From Streptomyces sp. NBC_01497 (GTDB lineage Bacteria > Actinomycetota > Actinomycetes > Streptomycetales > Streptomycetaceae): 64,000 nt of DNA. The notes beneath the pieces are model-generated. The model searched no databases. It was not told where the DNA came from and saw only the letters and a program-made list of their open reading frames with translations. A program made the position numbers and the translations under genes. The stretch lies in the NCBI RefSeq assembly GCF_036250695.1, contig NZ_CP109427.1:372001-436000 (forward strand), given 5' to 3'. Shown here piece by piece: positions 27,609 to 35,982 of the stretch; position 1 is the first letter of the stretch; each line of letters begins with the position of its first letter.

Positions 27609-29180
27609 TCAGGGCACGATACGGGTCTCGCCCGGCACTTTCTCGGCCGCGAGCAGCACGTCGAAATAGGCACCGGCCTTGGCGTCGTTGGTGATGATCT
27701 CCATGTGGTTCACCTGGTTGCGCGGGTCTTTGAACGCCGCCCCGTACCGCATGATCTCGTCCTTCTGGGCCTTCTCCGCCGACTCGTACACGTAGGAGGG
27801 CACGTTGTCGACGTTGCCCAGGCGCAGGGGTGAGGTGCAGCTTTTCTGCGTGCCGACGTACTTCGCGTCCACGGCGGCACCGTCGGACGCACGGACTCCG
27901 TCCGCGTTCATTCCGCGTTCGCCACCCTTCCCGTTGGGAACTGTGGTGTAGAGGTTGTACTCGGTCGATCCCGCGACCCTCAACTGGTAGGCGCGACGGG
28001 CGTCGATCTTTGGTTTTCCCGTGGTCGGCTGCAGGGCCGGGGTGCTGCGTCCCTGGCCTTGCATGCTCAGCATCCATTGCCTCACCGCCGCCTGGCCGGC
28101 GGTGGGCAGCTGGGGGAACGGGCTGCCGGGGTCACGGGGCAGGGGCTGGGTGCCGAGTCCCGCGGGCCCTGGTGCGGCGCTGGCCGTGGCCGCGTCCAAA
28201 AGCACGGTGGTACCGGCTACGGCCGCCGTGACAACGGCGGGAATGACGATGCGGGCCGCCGCCGCGTCCACGATCGCCGCGGCCTCCGTGAGCACGGCGA
28301 GTTCGGCGTCGGCCTCGAGTTCGGCTGTCATGGCCAGGGCCGCCGCGGAGGCCTCGGACACGATGGCAGCCTCGCCTCCCGCCGCGGCGGCGTCCGATAC
28401 ACCCAGCGTGAGGATCGTCAGGCCGATTCCCACGGCCGCGACGCCACCCGCCAGCTCGGCCATGTGGGTGAGGTGGGAGCGCAGCGAGTCGATCTTCTGC
28501 GCGTAGGTGTCACAGGCCTGGCTGAGTTGGTGGGCCGTGGTGGAGAGGGTGTTGAGGACGGGGCCCGTGACGGTGCAGTCGATGTGGACGCGCTGCCAGC
28601 TCGCTTCGAAGGCTTTGACGTCGCTTGCCTGGCTCTCGCTGGTCACCGGCGCGACGTGCCGGTCGCCTTCGAGGCCGAGAGTGGTCAGGAGGCCGGCGAG
28701 TCGCTGCCAGTCACGGCCCGCTTGACGCAGTGCGTCCGGGTCTCCCTGGGGCCAGAACTTGGCGATGATGTGACGGACCGCCCAGTTCTGGTGTCCTACC
28801 GCCGTCGGTATCTCCACCGGCCGCGGCTCGCTGTCGCAGTCGGGGTTCGAAGACGCGGGCAACTGTGCGGGCAACCGCATACCGTTCAGTACCTGGGCGT
28901 CGGCGACGAGGTAGTTGGCGGACATGGTGTAGAGGGTGTTCGCGGCGCCGCCCATGTACGCGACACTCTTGGCCAGGGCGTCGCTCACTTTCTGGGCCGC
29001 GGGATCGTAGACGGCGCCGAAGGCATGGCCCGCGTCGTCGTCGCCCGCCATCCCCGAGGCGTCGCCGAGCGAGCCGATGAGGCCCGAATAGATCTGCGAA
29101 GCCCATACCTGCAGGTCGGCGAAGCCCGCGGACGAGAGCGCCACCTGCACCGGATCAATGTCGATGTCGTAGTCCGTCAC
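27609..29180 (-). CDS. WXG100-like polymorphic toxin with restriction-endonuclease-fold tip (Tox-REase-2 type)
   Basis: About 523 residues from GTG 29180 (VTDYDIDIDPVQVALSSAGF); a GTG at 29210 is possible. Residues 1-100 form a WXG100/ESX-like helical hairpin, used for export by type VII secretion. A second helical part follows (LSTTAHQLSQACDTYAQKID), then an Ala-rich segment with hydrophobic stretches near 250-330 and a Pro/Gly linker. The C-terminal 130 residues carry ASDGAAVDAKYVGTQKSC and QVNHMEIITNDAKAGAYFDV. The D..AK pattern fits a PD-(D/E)xK-type nuclease. Probable use: killing rival bacteria. The candidate immunity gene follows immediately. Confidence 0.75.
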   Translation of the reverse strand: MTDYDIDIDPVQVALSSAGFADLQVWASQIYSGLIGSLGDASGMAGDDDAGHAFGAVYDPAAQKVSDALAKSVAYMGGAANTLYTMSANYLVADAQVLNGMRLPAQLPASSNPDCDSEPRPVEIPTAVGHQNWAVRHIIAKFWPQGDPDALRQAGRDWQRLAGLLTTLGLEGDRHVAPVTSESQASDVKAFEASWQRVHIDCTVTGPVLNTLSTTAHQLSQACDTYAQKIDSLRSHLTHMAELAGGVAAVGIGLTILTLGVSDAAAAGGEAAIVSEASAAALAMTAELEADAELAVLTEAAAIVDAAAARIVIPAVVTAAVAGTTVLLDAATASAAPGPAGLGTQPLPRDPGSPFPQLPTAGQAAVRQWMLSMQGQGRSTPALQPTTGKPKIDARRAYQLRVAGSTEYNLYTTVPNGKGGERGMNADGVRASDGAAVDAKYVGTQKSCTSPLRLGNVDNVPSYVYESAEKAQKDEIMRYGAAFKDPRNQVNHMEIITNDAKAGAYFDVLLAAEKVPGETRIVP

Positions 29181-29660
29181 CGCTCCCCCGACCACCAGAA
29201 CGAGCTGCACATGCTACCCGCGCACGTGCCGGAGATACGAGCTTTCGCGTGGGCGTCGCGTCGAGGAAACGCTTGCCCAGGACGGGCTACGCGGGACGCG
29301 CTGAGCACCTCGGTCGTTCGCCTGGAGGAGCGACTCGACCATGCGCCAACGCGGCACCCACCCCCGCACGTTCAGCGTCGGGCTGTCGGGCCGCCTGTCG
29401 CGCCGTCAGAACTTACGGGCCGGGACGCCGGTGACGGGGATCAAGGCGGGCGACCCCGACGCGGTCGCGGTCTCCAGCCCTCAGGTCGATCGCCAAGTGT
29501 GGCGACGCCTGCCTGTCCCACCGACGAGGCGACGCTCGCCGGCAACCCGCCGCGCGCACCCCGCACACCTTTGCTCTCGCTCTCGCCCTCGCCCACCCGG
29601 CCGCCCGGCCGCCTGCACGTAAGCCCCGCAGCCCCAGGTCAGCAGGGCCCCATCAACGCG
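29181..29660. other. Gene-poor stretch upstream of the toxin
   Basis: It contains the toxin promoter region; no gene was supported. Plus-strand frames are Arg/Pro-rich without family similarity. Confidence 0.4.
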
Positions 29661-30077
29661 TCAGTCCTTCTTGGAGGCCCGGTAGACGGAAAGAGTGTCT
29701 TCGTACAGGTGCATGCTGGTGATTTCACCGTCCTCGACCACCAGGTGCATGACGGACGGTGTGGTGAACCTCTTACCACTCGCCGAGAAGGTGTGCGTGA
29801 AGGTACCCAGCACGATCACGTCACCGTCCTCGACGATCACACGCTCCAGCACGACCTCGCTCCTGCCGGCCACGAAGGCCGGCCACATCGTGGTGAAGTA
29901 GGGTGCGACCTCATCGCGCCGGGTGCGGTGGCCGGTCCACGGCAGTGCGTCGCTGCCCGGCACATTCCAGTCGATCTCCGGTGCGAACAATTCCTGGATG
30001 CCTTCGGCGTTCTGCGCGCCGAGCCGCTGGAGAAACGACTCGGCCACCGCTCGCGAGCTCTGCGTGTCAGTTGCCAT
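29661..30077 (-). CDS. SnoaL-like (NTF2-fold) protein
   Basis: A 138-residue cone-shaped NTF2-fold protein: SRAVAESFLQRLGAQNAEGI, ELFAPEIDWNVPGSDALPW, VVLERVIVEDGDVIVLGTFT, VMHLVVEDGEITSMHLYEDT. These align with the SnoaL-like ketosteroid-isomerase superfamily, whose members include polyketide cyclases, isomerases and many uncharacterised detoxifying enzymes. Ribosome-binding site AAAGGG precedes the ATG at 30077. It lies 83 bases downstream of the SDR gene in the same direction, so the two may form one operon. Confidence 0.88.
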   Translation of the reverse strand: MATDTQSSRAVAESFLQRLGAQNAEGIQELFAPEIDWNVPGSDALPWTGHRTRRDEVAPYFTTMWPAFVAGRSEVVLERVIVEDGDVIVLGTFTHTFSASGKRFTTPSVMHLVVEDGEITSMHLYEDTLSVYRASKKD

Positions 30078-30160
30078 CCCGCGTATCCCTTTCTCGGCAA
30101 CATTTCCTCGGCATCACTGGATCTCGCGCCGACCGGCCCCGGCGACCTCATGGCGGGCTG

Positions 30161-31141
30161 TCAGGATATCCACGCATTTGTACCACCGATCGCCTGAAGC
30201 CCGTACTCCCAGAGGCGGTCCGCGGCGGCGGGGTCAAGGGACCACTCCGCCACCATCCCGGCCATCGCGGCAGAACCCCCGGCCATGCGGGAGGGGCCGC
30301 CTTCCACGGTCTCCACCTCTTGGTTTTCTTCGAAGTAGCGGCCTGTCACACCATCAACGAGGGGCGACGCCGCGAGCAGTGTCGCTGTGGCCGCGGCTTG
30401 TGCGGGCGTTTTGAAGTGATCCGGGGTGAGCTGGTTGCCCTCCGCGTCCTGGGCGCCGAGCATGCGCAGGGAGGCGGCATCCAGGTGGCGGGACAGATTC
30501 GTGTGCGCCACTCCCGGAGCGCAGGCATTGGCGATGATCCCGTCGTCAGCCCATCGGCGGCCGACCCCGACCGCGAGCAGCACGTCCGCGGTCTTCGACT
30601 GCGCGTAGGCGATGATCGGGTCGTAGGGCCGCCGCTCGAACTGCGGATCGTCGAAGTCGAAGCCCGCGATCAACTGCACACCGGAGCTGACCGTCACCAC
30701 GCGCCCCCGCTCCGCGGACCGCAGCGCCGTGCGCAGGCCCGTCAGCAGCGCGAAATGACCGAGATAGTTGGTCGCGAGCTGCATCTCCCAGCCCTGCGCG
30801 TTGACCTGGCGCTCGGGAAGCATCATGACGCCGGCGTTGGCGACGACGGCGTCGACGGGACCGCGCCAGGCAGCGCAGAAGGCTCGCACCGATTCCAGGT
30901 CGGCCAGGTCGAGGGCGGCCGCTTCGGTCCGCGGGAACTCCTCCACGATCGCCTTGGCGGTTGCGGGATCACGCGTGGCGATGGTGACGTGTGCGCCGGC
31001 TCCGGCGAGAGCACGGACGGTTTCGGCCCCGAGCCCTGACGCCCCTCCCGTGACGATCATGCGGCGCCCCGTCAGATCGACCCCGGCCAGAACCTCCGTC
31101 GCGGTGGCACGTGCGCCGAAGTGAGTACGAAAACGCGTCAT
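30161..31141 (-). CDS. Short-chain dehydrogenase/reductase
   Basis: A 326-residue NAD(P)-dependent oxidoreductase, retinol-dehydrogenase/WW-oxidoreductase-like. The start ATG 31141 gives MTRFRTHFGARATATEVLAG. The cofactor motif TGGASGLG is at residues 31-38, NAG at 102-104, and the catalytic YAQSK at 179-183 with Ser near 152. NATNYLGHF-like structure is present as QLATNYLGHF. The C-terminus includes TGRYFEENQEVE. Substrate unknown. It precedes the SnoaL-like gene and is probably its operon partner. The ribosome-binding site is weak. Confidence 0.9.
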   Translation of the reverse strand: MTRFRTHFGARATATEVLAGVDLTGRRMIVTGGASGLGAETVRALAGAGAHVTIATRDPATAKAIVEEFPRTEAAALDLADLESVRAFCAAWRGPVDAVVANAGVMMLPERQVNAQGWEMQLATNYLGHFALLTGLRTALRSAERGRVVTVSSGVQLIAGFDFDDPQFERRPYDPIIAYAQSKTADVLLAVGVGRRWADDGIIANACAPGVAHTNLSRHLDAASLRMLGAQDAEGNQLTPDHFKTPAQAAATATLLAASPLVDGVTGRYFEENQEVETVEGGPSRMAGGSAAMAGMVAEWSLDPAAADRLWEYGLQAIGGTNAWIS

Positions 31142-32193
31142 ATGGAAAATCCTTGCTTGATGAGGCAGGTAAAGGGCGCGCTGCATGACCTCGGCGCCCA
31201 GCGGACGCCCGCACATCAGGCGTTGGCCCGGTGTGCGCCGGCTTGGTTCGTTGGGCACTGAGCGCAGGAGAGGCACGAGCAGCGAAGGGCTGGGCGGAGT
31301 GTCGGTCCGTGGGCGTACAGCGGTGTGAAACTGGGTGACGCCGGCTCCCGCTTCCCGTGCGTGGATGCCGCCCAGGCCGTGCGAGCAGGTGCAGTCAGCC
31401 CCGGCGCGGACGGCGAGACCTTCCCCTGTCTGCGATGTCCACGCGAGGCCTCGGAACGACCTCGGATACACACCGCCCATCGATCGTATTTATTATCGGT
31501 CACTACAAAACTTACCCTACGAGGTACCCACGTCAAGAGAAAGGCGGAGGACCGCTCGGACGACGCCGGCGGCGGGCGACTGACGCGGGTGGAAGTCGAA
31601 CGTGCGGATCGCGTCCTGAGCGAGGGCGAACCGGTGCACTCCGGAGCAGGTCCGACGATCCCCCGTTGTGGTCGCCGGGACCTCACCACACTATCTCCGG
31701 CCCGCCGCACAACAGGGGCCATTCGCGCTTCGGATACGTGGGCCAATCGGGCCCTCACCCACCGGCACCGAGCCGTGGGCGACAGGTGCACCCTGATGGG
31801 GGCACCCGCCGCGGGCGCCGCCGCCGTCCTGGCCGGCGTCGAGGCCGGCCTCAGCATGGAAGTCGTCGAGGCCGGCCTGCGCGTGGAAGTCGTCACCCGA
31901 AAGCCGTCGACACGTCCGCCTCACGGGCCGGCACCTCGGCAGCCATCACCAGAACATACGGTTCAAAATGGTGGCATCTGAGCACGTCGGGACTGGACCT
32001 CCTCCTCGATGGGTCTCCCCACCCATCCGCCGGCGGCGTCCTCGCCGAACGTGACCCTCGAAATCGCGGGCTTCAGCCGAACCGCCACCCCCGGGACAAG
32101 GCCCGGGCGCCATCGCGCTCAACTCGGCGCGGAACTCCACGGCCGTTCCCGACGCGGGACCCGAGCCCAGCGGTCCCACGGTCCCATCCTCGG
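31142..32193. other. Gene-poor kilobase with an AT-rich promoter-like island
   Basis: No gene is supported. Positions 31487-31536 are far below local GC content and read as TATTTATTATCGGTCACTAC followed by AAAACTTACCCTACGAGG. That looks like a divergent promoter/operator such as those of SDR genes controlled by HxlR- or TetR-type regulators, although no such regulator gene remains. A 27-base imperfect tandem repeat (GTCGAGGCCGGCCT unit, starts 31838 and 31865) also lies here. Confidence 0.45.
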
Positions 32194-32630
32194 TCAGTCG
32201 TCGATCGGGAAGCGGTAGACCGTGGACCCTCGGGCTTGAAACCCGAGACGTTCATACAGCCGGTTCGCCGCCCCACGATCCGGTCGTGACGTGAGATCGA
32301 CCGTTCGAGCGCCCGCCGCCCGGGCGATCCGCAGGGACTCCTGGGTGAGCAGCCGCGCAACTCCCTGGCCTCGCGCCGCACTGTCGACGACCACGTCTTC
32401 GACACGGGCCCGCAAGCCGGACGGCAAGGGCAACAGCACCAGCGTCAGGTGCCGACGATCGCGTCAGGCGTTCGGGCAACGAGCACCGTGTTGGCGTCAC
32501 AGGTCACCATCCGGTCGACCGCTTGGTGGTCGAGGGGCTTGGCGGTCGATGACAGCTGAGGAAGCAACCGGCTGAAAGCGTCCACAAGTCCCTGACTCGA
32601 CTCCAGGATGACCTCTACACGCACGTCCAT
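32194..32630 (-). pseudogene. GNAT acetyltransferase with a single-base frameshift
   Basis: The first frame gives MDVRVEVILESSQGLVDAFS through VLVARTPDAIVGT and then stops. The next frame resumes with the expected LTLVLLPLPSGLRARVEDV, DSAARGQGVARLLTQESLRI (acetyl-CoA loop) and ANRLYERLGFQARGSTVYRF. At the junction, near 32448, the DNA reads GGCACCTGACG where GGCACCCTGACG would keep one frame. This is a recent mutation or a sequencing error; the rest is intact. Confidence 0.8.
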
Positions 32631-32929
32631 GTGCGGAGCTTATCCGGGGCTCCCGCATCCTCCCCCCAGCCACGTTCCGCGGTCTTTCGTTGGCCGGTCG
32701 CACGGGACGGCTCGCTCGGCGGAGCGGCGGCGTCGGGTCACTCCCCTGAGGAGGGGACGGTCAGTGCTGGGGCACGTGTCCTCGTGAGCCGGGCTGCTGC
32801 CTCCGGCAGGAACACGTCGAACGGTGGGCATCGCTAACGCGTTCCGTGCGGATGGGGAGCCGCTCCGCCACCTGGGGGCGAGAACTGATGGCACGTCAAT
32901 ACGTGCTCCGCCTGGGCGTCGCCCGCCGC

Positions 32930-33180
32930 CGGCCGCCGTTGATCCGCACCGTGATGCCCTGATGCGCCCAGGCCGGCACGTGGAGCTTGATGTCGGGCCG
33001 GACGCTGCCGTCGACCGGGAGGTGTCGTGTCCGCGCGCGGGAAGTCCGTCCGCTGAGCGACGGTGAAGCCGCACTCGGGCCAGTGCGGAGCGGAGGCGAT
33101 GTACGGATCGACCCACAGTGTCCGACCGTCGGCGGACCGCGCTTGGACGGACTCCTGGTACCTGATCTGGTCCTCCAGGA
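32930..33180 (-). pseudogene. GH127 beta-L-arabinofuranosidase fragment
   Basis: One minus-strand frame reads RTLWVDPYIASAPHWPECGF and AQRTDFPRADTT. The next frame continues VDGSVRPDIKLHVPAWAHQG and ITVRINGG. This order (YIPS..W..G..., TDFP..GTT, LRVPAWA..., VNG) is the late part of GH127 (DUF1680) glycoside hydrolases. The catalytic domain is absent and a frameshift lies near 33020, so this is a relic. Confidence 0.6.
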
Positions 33181-33903
33181 CGGCGCCGCCATCGCGGGTG
33201 CGCGCGCCGGCAACGCATCAAGATCATCGCAATGGCGCGGGCGCTCGACGTCCGGGACGGCACGGAGGCCGAGGAGCTCACGTCACGGCGGTTCGCCATC
33301 GCCTGGGTCGCCGCGCAAGGGCAGGACTTCACGCCTCTCGTCGGCGCTCGCGCCAGAGCGCAACTGGCGGACGTACTGGACCGGGACCGCGCCGAGCGCG
33401 GATGCCGCGGCGATCGCCGCGGCGGAGAAGCCGTGTCCCGTGGTGTCGCCGCTGGTGATCGCTACATGAGAACGCTGCTCGATCTGCTCGGCAGGGAACC
33501 CTGAGCGCGGCCGGACCCGGTTCCCATAGGGGCAGTCAGACGCCGCCGCGTTACGCACTGGGCCCGGCCGGTCCCCTTCACCGGGACCGAGCACGTCGCG
33601 GAGGCCCGGAATCGTGACGCTTCATCAGTCGCACCCGCGAAGATCCGTGCGTGGTGGACTCCCGGCGGACGGGCGTACGGGGACTGCCCGCGGTCGGCGC
33701 CCCGCGCCTGCCGGGAGCGAGGTCGGCCGCCGGATTCGCCATCATCGGATCGGCCTGGCGCTTTCTCGCCAGGAGAACAAAGGGAGACATGACGGGACGT
33801 CACGCACCAATGTAAGAGGAACGGCCAATTCCTCAACCTGGTCGATCAGTTCAGGACACAGAAGTACTCTGGTGCCCACACTTACGCCGAGGAAGCGAAA
33901 CTC
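33181..33903. other. Stretch with one small unassigned frame upstream of the methyltransferase
   Basis: A plus-strand frame at 33232-33504 (MARALDVRDGTEAEELTSRR, RFAIAWVAAQGQDFTPLVGA) has reasonable composition for 60 residues, then degrades. I cannot name it; it may be the end of a lost gene. The rest shows no gene. GAGGAAG at 33888-33894 serves the next gene. Confidence 0.35.
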
Positions 33904-34815
33904 ATGATGGACAGCAAACTCCTCATCCAGCCTCCTGCCGATGACCAGGCGTTCGACGAGAGCCAGGTGCCGCTGTACTACTCCCGCAAGACCAACGACA
34001 TCCTGCAGAAGTACGGGCCAGGCCCCCGCGTGCACTTCCATGTAGGGCTCTTTGATCAGAGTGCCGATCTGGACACGATGGTCGGCCAGAGCGTCCTGAA
34101 GCGACGTATCGCCGAGTCGCAGGAAGCGATCCTTGACCACGCGGCCCGCAGCTGGGGCGTGCACACCGCACCGCCGGTGCAGCTCCTCGACATCGGCTGC
34201 GGCGTCGGCGGCGGTTCGATCTACTGGGCGCAGGAGCACCGCGCGACCGTGACCGGCCTCACCGTGGCGGCCGAGCACGTGCCCGTCATACAGGACTTCG
34301 CACGGGCGGCCGGTGTCGCCGATCGTGTCACTCCGCGCTACGGCGACGTCCACGAGCTGACCGAGCAGCGGGCCTACGATGCCGCGTACGCCAACGAGAG
34401 CTCCGGTTACATGGACCGGCAGCGGCTGTTCGAAGTGGTCGGAAAGGCGTTGAAGCCGGGGGGCTGGTTCGGCATCCAGGAGCACTTCGTCTGCCGCCCC
34501 GAGTGGACCGGATTCATTGACGGGTATTACAAGACCCGTCTCGGCACTGTCGCCGAGTACCTCTCGGCAGCCGAACGGGCCGGCTTCGAAATGGAGCAGA
34601 ACGAGGACGTCACTGATCGGGTGGCGGAGTTCTGGGTGCAGTCGATGGCGTGGAACACCGCTGAACTCGACCGGGTCGAGGCGGCCGGCACCGCGTCCGC
34701 CTGGTCACGCGAGCGGCTGCGGGAGTCGACCATCACGCACAGCAGATTCTTCCGGATCTGGCGCGACCACGCGATGGAGACCCGTCTGCTCCTCTTCCGG
34801 CTCGCGGGCAGCTGA
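33904..34815 (+). CDS. SAM-dependent C-methyltransferase, probably acting on a prenyl diphosphate
   Basis: A 303-residue class I methyltransferase. The SAM-binding motif [11 protein letters not shown] is at residues 94-104, with the acidic loop around [10 protein letters not shown] and [35 protein letters not shown] downstream. The N-terminus has [20 protein letters not shown]. The NESSGYMD patch resembles NESTMYVD of geranyl-diphosphate C-methyltransferase, and it precedes a terpene synthase by one base. I infer methylation of GPP, FPP or a similar diphosphate before cyclisation. ATG 33907 is an alternative start. Confidence 0.78.
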   Translation: MMDSKLLIQPPADDQAFDESQVPLYYSRKTNDILQKYGPGPRVHFHVGLFDQSADLDTMVGQSVLKRRIAESQEAILDHAARSWGVHTAPPVQLLDIGCGVGGGSIYWAQEHRATVTGLTVAAEHVPVIQDFARAAGVADRVTPRYGDVHELTEQRAYDAAYANESSGYMDRQRLFEVVGKALKPGGWFGIQEHFVCRPEWTGFIDGYYKTRLGTVAEYLSAAERAGFEMEQNEDVTDRVAEFWVQSMAWNTAELDRVEAAGTASAWSRERLRESTITHSRFFRIWRDHAMETRLLLFRLAGS

Positions 34816-34816
34816 C

Positions 34817-35917
34817 ATGGTCACCGAGTACGCACGGCCCTCTCGCCTGGGGCCCCGGCTCCCGGCTTTCTACTGTCCGTTCAACGAAAGACTGATCCAC
34901 CCGAGGGCCCAGGAGATCGAAGCGCGGGCAGTGGAGTGGACCGATCGGTTCGGGATCTATCCCGACGGCACGGAGCGCGCCTGGGGTCTGGCCACGCACA
35001 GTGCCGACTTCTCCAGTCGCATCATCCCGCGCGGGGACGTCGAACCGCTGGTGCTGTTCGCCGAGTGGAACTACTGGGCCAACGCTATCGACGACTGGCA
35101 GGACTCCGGGGACAAGGGAGTGAGTACCGCCGCCATCGTCGGCCACAGTATCCGGCTGGCGCGGGCCATCGAGGCTCCCGGCTCCGCGATGCTGCCTCCC
35201 GGCCCGTTGACTGCCGCGCTCGACGATCTGGTGGCCAGGACCTGGGGAATGCTCTCCCCGTTCCAGCTGCGCAGATTCGTCGAGGGAGCCCGGGACTGGC
35301 TGTTCGGAGCCGGCTGGCAGGCCGCCAACGCCGAATACGGCGTCATGCCGAGCCTCGCGGACTTCGCCGCGACGGGGGCGTTGGCGAACGGAACCCGGTT
35401 CTCCCTCACCTGGTCCGATGTCGCCAATGGGATCCATCTGTCCCCCGACGTCCTGTACTCCGCACCCGTCCAGGTCGCCACGGAGGCCGCCGGGTTCATC
35501 GTCAGTGCCGACAACGATCTGTTCTCCTACGACAAGGACGACGATCAGGAGCCCTGGGAGCAGAACCTGGTCAATGTCCTTGCCCATGAGTGGAGGTGCT
35601 CGCCCGCGGAGGCGGTGCCCGCGGCCGTGGCGCTGCGGGACCGGGTGATGACCTTCTTCATTCGGCTGCGTGCCCAGCTCGCGCGGGGGGCCGACGATCA
35701 ACTCGGCCGCTACCTGGATTCGCTCGGTCATTACGTGAGCGGATCCATCGAGTGGCAGAGCCGGGCGCCCCGCTACGCCAGTCCGCGGAATCGCAACGAT
35801 TTCCCGGTGGCGGGCGCCCATTTCGACCTGATGTGGCGCGATACACCCAGCGACCCGGACCCCTCCGCCCCACCGGTGCCCGCTTTCGCCTGGTGGTGGC
35901 AGCAACTGCAGTACTGA
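34817..35917 (+). CDS. Class I terpene synthase
   Basis: A 366-residue bacterial terpene cyclase. The Asp-rich metal motif is DDWQD (92-96), the NSE triad NDLFSYDKD (233-241) and the RY pair RAPRY (316-320), all intact, so it should ionise a prenyl diphosphate with three Mg2+ ions. It lacks the DDCYCED pattern of 2-methylisoborneol synthase. It starts one base after the methyltransferase stop, giving a two-gene methyl-terpenoid operon like those for 2-methylisoborneol or sodorifen. The product cannot be read from sequence. Confidence 0.88.
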   Translation: MVTEYARPSRLGPRLPAFYCPFNERLIHPRAQEIEARAVEWTDRFGIYPDGTERAWGLATHSADFSSRIIPRGDVEPLVLFAEWNYWANAIDDWQDSGDKGVSTAAIVGHSIRLARAIEAPGSAMLPPGPLTAALDDLVARTWGMLSPFQLRRFVEGARDWLFGAGWQAANAEYGVMPSLADFAATGALANGTRFSLTWSDVANGIHLSPDVLYSAPVQVATEAAGFIVSADNDLFSYDKDDDQEPWEQNLVNVLAHEWRCSPAEAVPAAVALRDRVMTFFIRLRAQLARGADDQLGRYLDSLGHYVSGSIEWQSRAPRYASPRNRNDFPVAGAHFDLMWRDTPSDPDPSAPPVPAFAWWWQQLQY

Positions 35918-35930
35918 GCGATCCGGTGCG

Positions 35931-35972
35931 TACGGTGGGGGACCAGCGCGGGTGCGCTGGTCCCCCACCGTA
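35931..35972. terminator. Shared bidirectional terminator, 19-bp perfect stem
   Basis: TACGGTGGGGGACCAGCGC (35931-35949) pairs without mismatch to 35954-35972 around the tetraloop GGGT. It sits between the convergent terpene-synthase and P450 genes and should stop both transcripts. Confidence 0.9.
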
Positions 35973-35982
35973 TGTCCGGTGC

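Noticed and set aside
33904..35917. 2-methylisoborneol biosynthesis genes
   Set aside because: The synthase lacks the DDCYCED motif and the methyltransferase differs in its N-terminus from GPP methyltransferase; only the two-gene logic is shared.
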